From Paenibacillus_I sp035510375 (GTDB taxonomy: Bacteria > Bacillota > Bacilli > Paenibacillales > Paenibacillaceae): DNA of 64,000 nt. Where the stretch lies: NCBI RefSeq assembly GCF_035510375.1, contig NZ_DATKHG010000003.1, one strand, 5' to 3'. Both the position numbers and the translations under genes were made by a program. Positions 40,986 through 49,598 of the stretch are shown here, one piece after another. Under the pieces are notes generated by a model. That model searched no databases. It saw only the letters and a program-made list of their open reading frames with translations, and was not told where the DNA came from. Each line of letters begins with the position of its first letter. Within the stretch, counting starts at the first letter, position 1.

Positions 40986-43864
40986 CGCTCTGCCCCCTCG
41001 CCGATTTGTACCGCCGGCTCCAGCCATTCTCTGATCCGAGGCACGATCTGGTCCAGATGCATGTGCTCGATCTTCGGACCCGGCAGCGAATACAAGAAGT
41101 ATTTGCCGTAATACGTTTCAATAACACGGGTATCGTAAATAAGGACGATACCGCGGTCCTGCGCGGTTCTAACCAATCGTCCGAAGCCTTGCTTGAAGCG
41201 GATGACCGCTTGCGGCACGGACAGCTTCATGAACGGATTTTGCTTTTCCTGCTGCAGCATTTCCGCCTTCGCCTCAAGCAGCGGATGGTTCGGAGGCTGA
41301 AACGGAAGCCTGACGATCGCCAGACAGGTGAGCGCGTCGCCCGGAATGTCCACCCCTTCCCAGAAGCTGCTCGTTCCGAGCAGAACTGACGACTGCTGCT
41401 GCTGAAACCGACGGGTCAGCTTGCTGCGGCTGCCGCTGTCGACGCCTTGGCCGATTACCTGAATGCCGGCAGCGGCCAGCGCTTCCTTGAGCGGGTCGTA
41501 TACCTGCCTCAGCATGCGGTATGAGGTGAACAGCACAAGCATCCGGCCGTTCGTTTCGAGCGCCGTTTCCGCCAGCGAGCGGACAAGCGCGCCGACGAAC
41601 TCCGGATCGCCCGAGGCCCCCTTCAGCCCCGGGAAGTTGCGCGGAATGACGACGAGCGCCTGGTCACGGTAATTGAACGGCGACTCCAGCTGCACCGTTG
41701 CGAGCCGGCCGCTTTTGCCCGCTTCTTCCAGGCCGAGCTGCTCGCAGGCATACTGGAACGATTTTTGCACCGACAACGTTGCCGACGTCATGACGACGCT
41801 GCGCTTGACGTCGAAGAAATACTGTTTCAATTGGCCGCTCACGTCGGCCGGCACCGCGAACAAATGCACTGATTTGGCCTTGTAAGCGGGGCTTGCCTCC
41901 ATCCAGTATACCGTACCGCCGTCATCGAGCCTGACGAAAGTCCGCAGCTCATCCCGGATTCGCGCCAGATCCTTGACGCTTCCGTTCATGTCCGTCAGCA
42001 GGCCCTGGATCGCGGTGTCGTCTATCCGGTCTTTCACATCCGCGGACAGCTTGTCGAGCGCCTTTACGATTTCGTTTAGGCCCGCATACACGTTCGCCTC
42101 CGCGGTCCGCACGTACGACCAGCCTTCCGGCAGCTTGTCGCTTTTCATCCGCACGACCGACTGCCCGGGTTCGGCTCCGTCTTTGACGGCGGCGGTCAGC
42201 CCGAAGAACAGATCGAACAGCTGATCCCAATGCTCGCGAACTTCGCCGAACACGGGCGCCGCCGCGTCGATCGCCTCCGCCCATGCCTGCGCGCGTTCGT
42301 CCCCTTCGGCAAGCAGCAGCAGCTTGAGCTGATGAATCATGCCGGTTCTCGCATCCTTGCACAATCGCTGCAGCGGGTGCGGAAGGCCGAAGTAGGACAG
42401 CTGCATCCCCAGATGCTTGCCGGCCACTTCCTCCAAATGATGCGCCTCGTCGACGATCAGGTGATCGTAAGAGGGCAGCAACCGATGGTCGGCGCGGATG
42501 TCGGTGAACAGCATCGAATGGTTCGTGATGACCACATCCGCCAGATTCGCCTCCTGCTTCGCCCGATGGTAAAAGCACCGCTTGAACCACGGACATTGCC
42601 GGTTCAGGCAGGAGTCGGCGTCGCTTGCCACCGTATCCCAGAAATCGCCGCCCCTGTTGCCGAGATTCAACTCCTCCTGATCGCCGTGTTCCGTCTCTCC
42701 CAGCCAAACGATCATTTGGGCGGCGGTAATCCGGTCCTCACCAGGCGATGCGAAATCGTGCATATTCACTTTGCCTTCAAACTTGCGGAGGCATAAATAA
42801 TGGCCCCTGCCCTTGAAAACGGCGGCCTTAAACGGCACCGGGAGCACCCGTTGAAGCAGCGGCACGTCCCGCTCCCTCAGCTGCTCCTGCAGATTGATCG
42901 TATGCGTGCTGACGACTATCTTCTTGCCTTGTTGGATACCATAGTAGAGAGCGGGGATCAAATAGCCGAGAGACTTGCCGGTGCCGGTGCCCGCCTCGAT
43001 CAGCAAATGCTTGTCGTCCTCCAGTGCGCCGTATACTTCCCGGAACATCCGGTTCTGCGGCTCGCGCGCTTCATAGCCCTGGACATGCTGCTCGAACGAG
43101 CTTTTCACTTGTTCCAGAAACGTATCGAAGTCGACTCGCAGCAGCAGTTCCTCCGCTTCGGCATCGTCATAGCGCGGCGGCGTTTCCTCCGTCCAGTCGC
43201 CGACCTTAAGCGTGAATTGGCGGAAGTAAGCGAATGCGTCCTCGTCGATCGACGTTTCCCGCTCCTTGCGCGTGAGCGCGTCCTTGACGATCCATGCCAG
43301 GTCCTCTTGCCCTTCTTCAAAGAAACGGGCGAGCCGCTGAAGCGTGAGAAGCGGGAGTGCCCGCAGCTTCTCGACGCACATCCGGAAAATGATCGCGGTC
43401 GCCATCGCGTCGCTGTCCGCCCGGTGATGCCGGTCGTGCGCGATGGCGAACGCTTCGGATACGGCCCCGAGCTGATACGATGTGAGCGAAGGGTACAGGA
43501 TACGCAGCAAATCGAGCGTATCGAGCCGGCGGCCGGTAAACGGCACATAACCGCACCGGTCGAGCGCACTGTTCAAAAAACCCGCGTCAAAACCGACATT
43601 ATGGGCGACAAGCAAGGCGTCGTCGAGCAACGGAATAACGTCCAGAAGGACGTCATCCAGCTCGGGCGCATCCTGTACATCGCCGTCCGCAATGCCGGTC
43701 AATTGGGTGATAAAAGGGGGAATCGGGACGCGCGGACGCACGAAGGACGCGTACGTTCCCGTCACGTTCAGCGCCTCGTCCAGCATCACGATTCCGACCT
43801 GGATAATATCGTCAACGGCCCCGCTGTTGCCGGTCGTTTCCAAATCCAATACTGCAAATTTCAT
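40982..43864 (-). CDS. dinG: DinG-type exonuclease/helicase
   Basis: A 960-residue fusion of an N-terminal DEDDh 3'-5' exonuclease (residues 1-170: 'FAVLDLETTG', 'LVAHNVGFDAGFL', 'HHRADSDAMA') and an XPD-like superfamily 2 helicase. Walker A is 'EAGTGTGKSLGYL', the DEAH box 'LIVDEAHHLEEVA'. Four Cys with E. coli DinG-like spacing (one in 'GHYLCLRKF', then C-x4-C-x5-C in 'CLNRQCPWFKRC') could hold a 4Fe-4S cluster, unlike the S. aureus DinG that lacks it. The ATG follows GAGAGGAT. The open frame continues 110 codons upstream but that part overlaps the TPR gene. Confidence 0.93.
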   Translation of the reverse strand: MKFAVLDLETTGNSGAVDDIIQVGIVMLDEALNVTGTYASFVRPRVPIPPFITQLTGIADGDVQDAPELDDVLLDVIPLLDDALLVAHNVGFDAGFLNSALDRCGYVPFTGRRLDTLDLLRILYPSLTSYQLGAVSEAFAIAHDRHHRADSDAMATAIIFRMCVEKLRALPLLTLQRLARFFEEGQEDLAWIVKDALTRKERETSIDEDAFAYFRQFTLKVGDWTEETPPRYDDAEAEELLLRVDFDTFLEQVKSSFEQHVQGYEAREPQNRMFREVYGALEDDKHLLIEAGTGTGKSLGYLIPALYYGIQQGKKIVVSTHTINLQEQLRERDVPLLQRVLPVPFKAAVFKGRGHYLCLRKFEGKVNMHDFASPGEDRITAAQMIVWLGETEHGDQEELNLGNRGGDFWDTVASDADSCLNRQCPWFKRCFYHRAKQEANLADVVITNHSMLFTDIRADHRLLPSYDHLIVDEAHHLEEVAGKHLGMQLSYFGLPHPLQRLCKDARTGMIHQLKLLLLAEGDERAQAWAEAIDAAAPVFGEVREHWDQLFDLFFGLTAAVKDGAEPGQSVVRMKSDKLPEGWSYVRTAEANVYAGLNEIVKALDKLSADVKDRIDDTAIQGLLTDMNGSVKDLARIRDELRTFVRLDDGGTVYWMEASPAYKAKSVHLFAVPADVSGQLKQYFFDVKRSVVMTSATLSVQKSFQYACEQLGLEEAGKSGRLATVQLESPFNYRDQALVVIPRNFPGLKGASGDPEFVGALVRSLAETALETNGRMLVLFTSYRMLRQVYDPLKEALAAAGIQVIGQGVDSGSRSKLTRRFQQQQSSVLLGTSSFWEGVDIPGDALTCLAIVRLPFQPPNHPLLEAKAEMLQQEKQNPFMKLSVPQAVIRFKQGFGRLVRTAQDRGIVLIYDTRVIETYYGKYFLYSLPGPKIEHMHLDQIVPRIREWLEPAVQIGEGAER

Positions 43865-43878
43865 TCGGTTCGATCCTC

Positions 43879-44589
43879 TCACATACAACTGAGTTCGGCG
43901 CTGCCGAAGTAAAGCGACAGCTTGCCGGCGCTCGACCTGCAGCTCGTCAGGTTGCGGGCGGCCCCGTCGAATGTCGGGTCGGCCTCGAACGCTTGCGCGA
44001 AATATTTCTCGGCCTGTTCCATGTTCGCCCGTACCGCCTGAATGCAGCCGAGCGCATTCAAGCCGAGCGCCTTCCATTTCGGATGGCTGGTCCAACGGAC
44101 AATCAGCTGAAAATGGCGCTGCGCCTCCTCCCACTCGCGCAGGTGCAGGTGCGACATCGCCAAAAATAAACGGGCAACGACGGAATCGGGGCAAAAACGG
44201 ACCGTTTGCCGAAAATGCGCGGCAGCCTCCCGGAACATCAGCAGGTTGAAATAACCTTGGCCGGCGGCCAGGCTGCGTTCCGCCTCTTCGCCGTCATCTG
44301 CGCCGCTCATCGCATGGCTTGCGTCCGGCGGTCCTATTGAAGCGTTCGCTTCCGAATCGGCCGCCGGGGCGAGGGGATCCTCCCCTGAATCTGCGGGCGC
44401 TCGGAACTGCCGCGCGCCCGCCAGCTTCTCCTCCAATTGCAGCCAGCCGTCGATCATCGAATCGCTCATCGATTGCAGGACGGCGAGCTGCTCCTCCATC
44501 TGTGCTCGCTGCTCGTCGGTGGCGCCGGGATAACGGATCATAATGTCGTCAAGCAGTTCGTTCAAGACGGCAAACACATGCTGGAGCAT
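43879..44589 (-). CDS. TPR-type helical repeat protein
   Basis: A 236-residue soluble protein. An N-terminal helical part ('MLQHVFAVLNELLDDIMI') and an acidic Ala/Asp-rich linker precede three or four TPR-like helices (about residues 110-220: 'GYFNLLMFREAAAHFRQTVR', 'LHLREWEEAQRHFQLIVRW', 'ANMEQAEKYFAQAFEADP'). TPRs mediate protein contacts; the partner is unknown. It lies 14 bp before dinG and 160 bp after panD. The ATG at 44587-44589 follows AAGGTGG. Confidence 0.8.
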   Translation of the reverse strand: MLQHVFAVLNELLDDIMIRYPGATDEQRAQMEEQLAVLQSMSDSMIDGWLQLEEKLAGARQFRAPADSGEDPLAPAADSEANASIGPPDASHAMSGADDGEEAERSLAAGQGYFNLLMFREAAAHFRQTVRFCPDSVVARLFLAMSHLHLREWEEAQRHFQLIVRWTSHPKWKALGLNALGCIQAVRANMEQAEKYFAQAFEADPTFDGAARNLTSCRSSAGKLSLYFGSAELSCM

Positions 44590-44749
44590 AGCACGCACCC
44601 CACCTTCACGAATGTACTCGCACGGCGCGGCCGGGACGTTCGCGGCCATCGCCCGAGTTATGCTCATTCTTTGTCAAGCGGGGCCGTTTCATACTCGGCG
44701 CGGCGCGTCACATCAAGCAAGCCGTCCCGTATTCCGGCGGCGCTGCTTG

Positions 44750-45133
44750 TTATAGGATGGTCGCGTGCTTCTCCTCCGTCATCGTCCGGACAGGGCGGTT
44801 GGCGGCGTCCATAATGGCCACCTTAGGCTTGTAGCCGCGCGCCTCCTCCTCCGTCATCAAGCCGTAGGAAATGATGATGACCTGATCTCCCGGCTGCGCA
44901 TGACGGGCTGCCGCGCCGTTGAGGCAGATGACGCCTGAACCGCGCGGTCCCGGTATGACGTACGTCTCCAGGCGCGAGCCGTTATTATTGTTGACGACCT
45001 GCACCTTCTCGTTCGCCCAGATATCGGTCAGCTCCATCAGATCCTCGTCGATCGTGATGCTGCCCACATAATTCAAATTCGCTTCCGTGACGGTTGCGCG
45101 GTGTATTTTCGATTTCATCATCGTTCTGAACAC
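44750..45133 (-). CDS. panD: Aspartate 1-decarboxylase proenzyme
   Basis: A 127-residue pyruvoyl enzyme, same length as B. subtilis PanD, which makes beta-alanine for pantothenate. Self-cleavage occurs in 'NYVGSITIDEDLM' between Gly24 and Ser25. 'VQVVNNNNGSRLETYVIPG' and 'CLNGAAARHAQPGD' are conserved. The GTG start (45131-45133) gives 'MFRTMMKSKIHRATV', colinear with the family, behind GGGGAGGG. Confidence 0.97.
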   Translation of the reverse strand: MFRTMMKSKIHRATVTEANLNYVGSITIDEDLMELTDIWANEKVQVVNNNNGSRLETYVIPGPRGSGVICLNGAAARHAQPGDQVIIISYGLMTEEEARGYKPKVAIMDAANRPVRTMTEEKHATIL

Positions 45134-45152
45134 AGGTTTCCCTCCCCTTACT

Positions 45153-46022
45153 TTATCCGAAAATCCGGTTGTCGATCAACCGGGTGCCGCCGAATTTGAC
45201 GGCCAAGGCGACGATGATCCGGCTGCCCCGGCCGATGTGCAGCGCGGCGACGGAGTCGGGCGGCTGCAAATCCGGATAAGTCAATACCTCGACATAGTCG
45301 ATCACGGCCAAAGGCGCCCGGCCGATATAGGCAACGATCCGCTCACGCAGCCCGGCTGCGTCGATCCCGGGCTCGGCCAGCCACTCCTCGGCTTTGCCGA
45401 GCGCCTCGTTCAGCACAACCGCCTGCTCCCGCTGCTCCGCCGTCAGGTAGACGTTGCGCGAGCTGAGCGCGAGCCCGTCCGGCTCGCGCACGGTCGGACA
45501 AGGCACGATCTCAACCGGCAGGTTCAGATCCTCCGCCATCCGTTCGATGACCGCCACCTGCTGCGCGTCCTTCAGGCCGAAATAGGCGCGGTCGGGCTGC
45601 ACGATGTGAAAAAGCTTGCTGACGACCGTTCCGACCCCGTCGAAATGGCCCGGACGCGAAGCGCCGCACAGCCGGTCGGTCAGCTGCTCGACCAGCACTT
45701 TGGTGATGGTTTTCTTCGGGTACATCTCCCGCACATCCGGTGCAAAAAGCAGATCCGCGCCCGCCCGCCCGCATATGGCGGCGTCCCGTTCGGGATCGCG
45801 CGGATACCGTTCAAAATCTTCATTCGGCCCGAATTGCAGCGGATTGACGAACACGCTGACGACCGTCAAGCCGTTCTCGCCTCGAGATCGCTCAATCAGG
45901 CTTGCATGCCCTTCGTGGAGAAAGCCCATCGTCGGGACGAACCCGACCTTGCCTTTCGGGTTGGCCTCGCGCCATTCGCGAAGCCGCTCGCGCAGCTCAC
46001 GAATGCTGGTGTAAGTCAGCAT
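45153..46022 (-). CDS. panC: Pantothenate synthetase
   Basis: A 289-residue adenylate-forming ligase that joins pantoate and beta-alanine. The class I nucleotidyl-transferase motif is in 'VPTMGFLHEGHASLIERS'; 'VNPLQFGPNEDFERYPRD' and 'GLKDAQQVAVIERM' follow. The ATG at 46020-46022 has AAAGGAG six bases before it, inside the panB tail (26-bp overlap). It ends 19 bp before panD. Confidence 0.96.
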   Translation of the reverse strand: MLTYTSIRELRERLREWREANPKGKVGFVPTMGFLHEGHASLIERSRGENGLTVVSVFVNPLQFGPNEDFERYPRDPERDAAICGRAGADLLFAPDVREMYPKKTITKVLVEQLTDRLCGASRPGHFDGVGTVVSKLFHIVQPDRAYFGLKDAQQVAVIERMAEDLNLPVEIVPCPTVREPDGLALSSRNVYLTAEQREQAVVLNEALGKAEEWLAEPGIDAAGLRERIVAYIGRAPLAVIDYVEVLTYPDLQPPDSVAALHIGRGSRIIVALAVKFGGTRLIDNRIFG

Positions 46023-46902
46023 GCCGTTCGTTCTCCTTTCGCGCATCCGATCCCGTACCGCCGCCGTATACCGCGCCCTGCCGCTCCTGGCCGGGCTCGG
46101 AGAAGCCATGTTTGGGCTCCGGAAATTCGCGGCCCTTCACATCCCGCACGTATCGGCCGATCGCGTCGCGAACCGTCGTGCCGAGATCGGCGTACGTTTT
46201 GACGAACCGCTTCTCCCGGTAAGGAGAAGCATATTGCAAAATATCATGATATACGAGCACCTGGCCGTCGCAGCCCGTTCCGGCCCCGATGCCGATTGTC
46301 GGTACGGCCAGCTGCTCGGACACCGCCTTGGCGGCTCGGTCGGTAACGAGCTCCAGGACGACCGCGAACGCTCCCGCCTGTTCAAGCGCCTTCGCATCAT
46401 CGATCAATCGCCGGACATCGGCATCATCCTTGCCCTGCACCTTATAGCCGCCGATCTGATGGACGGATTGCGGGGTAAGGCCGATGTGGCCCATCACCGG
46501 TATGCCTGCGCGCACGCACGCTTCCACTTCGTGCGCAATGTCGGCGCCGCCCTCCAGCTTAACCGCCTGCACGCCGGCCTCCTGCATAATGCGGCCCGCG
46601 TTGCGGACCGTATTGTCGGCACCCAGCCGGTACGTCATGAACGGCAGGTCGGTGACGATGAACGTGTCCTGCGCCCCGCGCCGGACGGCACGGGAATGAT
46701 AGATCATGTCCTCCAGCTTGACCGGAATCGTCGTATCGTAGCCGAGAACCACATTGCCCAGCGAATCGCCGACAAGAATGACGTCGATGCCGGCCTCCTC
46801 CGCCAGCTTCGCGGAAGGGTAATCATATGCGGTAAGAACGGATATCGGTTCCCCGTCCCGTTTCATTTTTTTGAGCTTAGTTACGGTAAGCGCCTGCTTC
46901 AT
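45997..46902 (-). CDS. panB: 3-methyl-2-oxobutanoate hydroxymethyltransferase
   Basis: A 301-residue TIM-barrel enzyme, first step of pantothenate synthesis. 'ISVLTAYDYPSAKLAEEAG', 'VGDSLGNVVLGYDTT' and 'GHIGLTPQSVHQIGG' carry the metal and substrate residues. The C-terminal tail past 'EFPEPKHGF' is about 35 residues, longer than in typical PanB, and runs over the panC start. The ATG at 46900-46902 follows GGGAGGG. Upstream lies a dispersed hairpin element and, further up, an intrinsic terminator, so read-through or attenuation could set its level. Confidence 0.95.
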   Translation of the reverse strand: MKQALTVTKLKKMKRDGEPISVLTAYDYPSAKLAEEAGIDVILVGDSLGNVVLGYDTTIPVKLEDMIYHSRAVRRGAQDTFIVTDLPFMTYRLGADNTVRNAGRIMQEAGVQAVKLEGGADIAHEVEACVRAGIPVMGHIGLTPQSVHQIGGYKVQGKDDADVRRLIDDAKALEQAGAFAVVLELVTDRAAKAVSEQLAVPTIGIGAGTGCDGQVLVYHDILQYASPYREKRFVKTYADLGTTVRDAIGRYVRDVKGREFPEPKHGFSEPGQERQGAVYGGGTGSDARKENERHADLHQHS

Positions 46903-46928
46903 GCATGGTCCCTCCCAAGTGGTCCGCG

Positions 46929-46994
46929 AAATAATCCCCAAAAAGTGACGCGAAGCTCTGTAGCTCAATCCGATTACTTTTCGGGGACCCCATA
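46929..46994 (+). repeat. Dispersed hairpin element, copy 2 (66 bp)
   Basis: Same length and boundaries as copy 1 (26125-26190), with seven differences. Arms ATCCCCAAAAAGTGA and TTACTTTTCGGGGAC are largely complementary. It lies 27 bp upstream of panB, in the leader region. The 46903-47300 gap also holds two terminator-like hairpins and no convincing gene. Confidence 0.85.
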
Positions 46995-47023
46995 AGGAAA
47001 ACGCAACTGTCCGCGGAAAGCAG

Positions 47024-47054
47024 AAAAAACCTTCCCAGCCGCCGCTGTAAGGTT
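47024..47054 (-). terminator. Intrinsic terminator between birA and panB
   Basis: On the minus strand AACCTT-CAGC pairs with GCTG-AAGGTT around GGCG, followed by six T. It is 247 bp past birA and 120 bp before panB. It either ends the birA transcript or works as an attenuator in a panB leader. Confidence 0.7.
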
Positions 47055-47252
47055 TCCGATCAGCAAAAAGAAACATTCCGCAACATGCGAAGCTTCCTTC
47101 TGTCTCGGTCCTTGACGGCTCAGAGCAGAGTGCGCTTTCTCAAGCGAACGTTCGCAGTATTCGATTCGATTGCCTTTGACAAAGATGGCGACGGAGTGCG
47201 GTTCCGCTCGGATACCGCCTCATTGCTCCTTCAGTATATCAAACCGTATGAT

Positions 47253-47280
47253 AAAAAGGAAGGTGTCCGGCGGACAGGCC
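47253..47280 (-). terminator. Weak terminator-like hairpin just after birA
   Basis: TGTCC and GGACA around GCC, followed on the minus strand by CCTTCCTTTTT. The stem is only five base pairs. Confidence 0.35.
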
Positions 47281-47300
47281 CGAACCGTCCTGACCGGGCA

Positions 47301-48305
47301 TCACTGTACCCGATCGGCCGGCTGGTCCCTTTCCTGCGTCATCCCCATGTCGGCGGAGAACACCGGAACGACCTTCCCGCCCTCGCGCTTCACCAGAAGC
47401 GCGCCCGTCTCGGCCAGGCCCACCGGGCTTCCCTCGATGACGAGTCCCTGCGGGGTCGTCAGCACGCACGGCTTGCCGATCGATACCGACAGCGCCTCCC
47501 ACAGCGTCCGGATCGGATCGAAGCCCTCCTGTCCGTACAAGCGGTACAGTTCTTCGAATTCGTGCAGGAACTCCGCGATCGTTTCGGACCTGTCGAACGG
47601 CCTGCCCGCGGCCAACTTCAACGAAACGGCTTTCGCGAGCATGTCCGGCGAATAATCGGACGCATCGAGATTCAGGCTGATGCCTACACCTGCAATCACA
47701 TATTTGAGCCGTTCCTCTTCCGCGCTCGATTCCAACAGGATGCCGCTTATTTTTTTGCCGCCGACGAGCAGATCGTTCGGCCATTTGATGCCGATGTCGA
47801 GTCCGGTCAACCGGCGCAAGGAACGGCATAGCGCCACCGCAGCCAACAGCGTAAGCTGCGGCGTGAACGGCAGCGGGATCGACGGACGCAGAATGAAGCT
47901 CATCCACACGCCCTTGCCTTTCGGCGAAATCCAGGAACGTCCCATCCGGCCCCGTCCGTGCAGCTGCTGCTCGGCAATGACGAGGGTGCCCTCGGGCGCT
48001 CCCTCCTCGGCAAGCTGCTGAGCAACGTTCTGTGTGGAATCGACGGCGTCGAGCAGCTTGATCCGCTTCCCGAACGTTTCGGTGCGCAGCTTCGTGAGCA
48101 GGCCGGGCAGCGTTAACTGGTCCGGCCGGCCCCTGAGCCGGTAGCCGAGTTTTCTTGAAGCCTCGATCGTGTAACCTTCGTCTTCCAGCTTGCGGATCTG
48201 CTTCCATACCGCCGTCCGGCTGACGCCGAGCTGCCGGCTGAGCAGCTCGCCGGATACGAACCGGTCGTCGCTGTCCTCCAATAATCCAAGCAACCGCTCT
48301 CTCAT
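47301..48305 (-). CDS. birA: Bifunctional biotin-protein ligase / biotin operon repressor
   Basis: A 334-residue protein: N-terminal helix-turn-helix (residues 1-60, 'VSGELLSRQLGVSRTAVWKQ'), a central ligase with the biotinyl-AMP loop 'GRGRMGRSWISPKGKG' and 'IKWPNDLLVGGKKISGIL', and a small C-terminal SH3-like domain. The HTH means it can also repress biotin genes. The ATG follows AAAGGAG and overlaps the cca stop by 4 bp. Confidence 0.95.
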   Translation of the reverse strand: MRERLLGLLEDSDDRFVSGELLSRQLGVSRTAVWKQIRKLEDEGYTIEASRKLGYRLRGRPDQLTLPGLLTKLRTETFGKRIKLLDAVDSTQNVAQQLAEEGAPEGTLVIAEQQLHGRGRMGRSWISPKGKGVWMSFILRPSIPLPFTPQLTLLAAVALCRSLRRLTGLDIGIKWPNDLLVGGKKISGILLESSAEEERLKYVIAGVGISLNLDASDYSPDMLAKAVSLKLAAGRPFDRSETIAEFLHEFEELYRLYGQEGFDPIRTLWEALSVSIGKPCVLTTPQGLVIEGSPVGLAETGALLVKREGGKVVPVFSADMGMTQERDQPADRVQ

Positions 48306-49570
48306 GATAGCTCCTTTGCATTGCGCAGAAGTGTCCGGGCCGAAGACAACAGCGCCTGTTTCTCGTTCGGAACGTCGCCGCGCGCGCACGCCGCGAGAAG
48401 CTCGTTCAGCAGCGCACTGATCCATGGCCCCTGCTTGCCGGTTCCCGCCAACGCCTTCAAGTCACGGCCGTTTACGGCCAGCTCTTTGAGCGTTGCGGCG
48501 GGCATCGCGCGCGTCCATTCCGCCAGACGCGCGGCGCCTGCTTCGTCCAGAAGGCCCTCTGCAAGCCCCGGAGCCTGTCCGATAAGCGACAGCCAGGCTT
48601 CGGCGTCGTCCCGTCCATAGCGCAGGACGAGCGCCGTCCACAACGGGCGGCTTCGCAAAGCTTCGCCCGTTTCGTCCGATTCGACGGCCTCCTTGTGCAG
48701 GCCCATCCGGTTCATAATGGCGTCGACCCGCGCCTTGCCGAACCCGAAGGCGCCGAGCCACGAGCGCGCCGCATCGGGCGCGATGCCGGCGGCCAGCAGC
48801 ACCCCGGCCCACCGGTTATCCGTGTCCGCGACCCCGGACCAATCCTGGGCGTCCCGCCGGCAGCGGACGTTGAACCGTTCCCCGACCGGCGAGAGCTTCG
48901 TCTCCCGCCATAAGCCGCTCCGTTCAAGCAGCTCAAGCGCGCGATTCGGGAAAGGCCCGCCCAGCATTTTGTCGAGCTCGACGCCGACCCGCTCCATCGC
49001 AATATGGCGGAGCAGCTTGCGGTGGCGGACGATGGCGCGCCAGGTCGATTTGGCGATGCGGTAACCGAGCACGGAAGCGAACCGGACGCCCCTCAGCAAA
49101 CGGAGCGCGTCCTCCTGCAAGCGGAGGTCCGCATCGCCGACGCAGCGAATGATGCCGTCCTGCAAATCGGCCCTGCCGCCGAACGGGTCGACGATATCGC
49201 CGGAGATGTCCATCGCCATCGCGTTGATCGTAAAATCCCGGCGCTGCAGATCGCCCCGCAAATCGGCGATGAACGCCACCTCCGAAGGGCGCCGATGCCG
49301 CTCGTAAACCGATTCCTTGCGAAAGGTCGTCACCTCGTAGGCGCGTCCCCCCTCAAGCACCGTTACCGTGCCGTGCTGAAGTCCGGTCGGCAGCGTCCTG
49401 GCGAACAAAGCCGCCACCTGTTCCGGCTGGGCCGAGGTGGCGATGTCGACGTCGGAGACCGGACGTCCGAGGGCCGCGTCGCGGACGCAACCGCCTACAT
49501 AATAGGCCTCGAAGCCCGCTTCGTTCAATCTTCCCAGAACGGGTGCCGCCTGCCGCATCATATCCTGCAA
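48302..49570 (-). CDS. cca: CCA-adding tRNA nucleotidyltransferase
   Basis: A 422-residue class II nucleotidyltransferase that builds the 3' CCA of tRNAs. The active site has 'YYVGGCVRD' and the metal Asp pair in 'VSDVDIAT'; 'RRDFTINAMAMD' and 'LQEDALRLLRGVRFAS' select nucleotides. The start used is TTG (49568-49570) behind AGGGG; an ATG three codons later is possible. It overlaps birA and starts 28 bp after bshA. Confidence 0.95.
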   Translation of the reverse strand: MQDMMRQAAPVLGRLNEAGFEAYYVGGCVRDAALGRPVSDVDIATSAQPEQVAALFARTLPTGLQHGTVTVLEGGRAYEVTTFRKESVYERHRRPSEVAFIADLRGDLQRRDFTINAMAMDISGDIVDPFGGRADLQDGIIRCVGDADLRLQEDALRLLRGVRFASVLGYRIAKSTWRAIVRHRKLLRHIAMERVGVELDKMLGGPFPNRALELLERSGLWRETKLSPVGERFNVRCRRDAQDWSGVADTDNRWAGVLLAAGIAPDAARSWLGAFGFGKARVDAIMNRMGLHKEAVESDETGEALRSRPLWTALVLRYGRDDAEAWLSLIGQAPGLAEGLLDEAGAARLAEWTRAMPAATLKELAVNGRDLKALAGTGKQGPWISALLNELLAACARGDVPNEKQALLSSARTLLRNAKELS

Positions 49571-49598
49571 ACCGCCCGTCCCCTTTCCCGTTTCCTAT

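Noticed and set aside
43865..44194. Upstream extension of dinG by 110 codons
   Set aside because: Overlaps the TPR gene in another frame; the exonuclease motif and the Shine-Dalgarno place the start at 43864.
47130..47219. 27-codon leader peptide before the panB terminator
   Set aside because: The Shine-Dalgarno sits only two bases from the ATG and the peptide has no run of a relevant amino acid.
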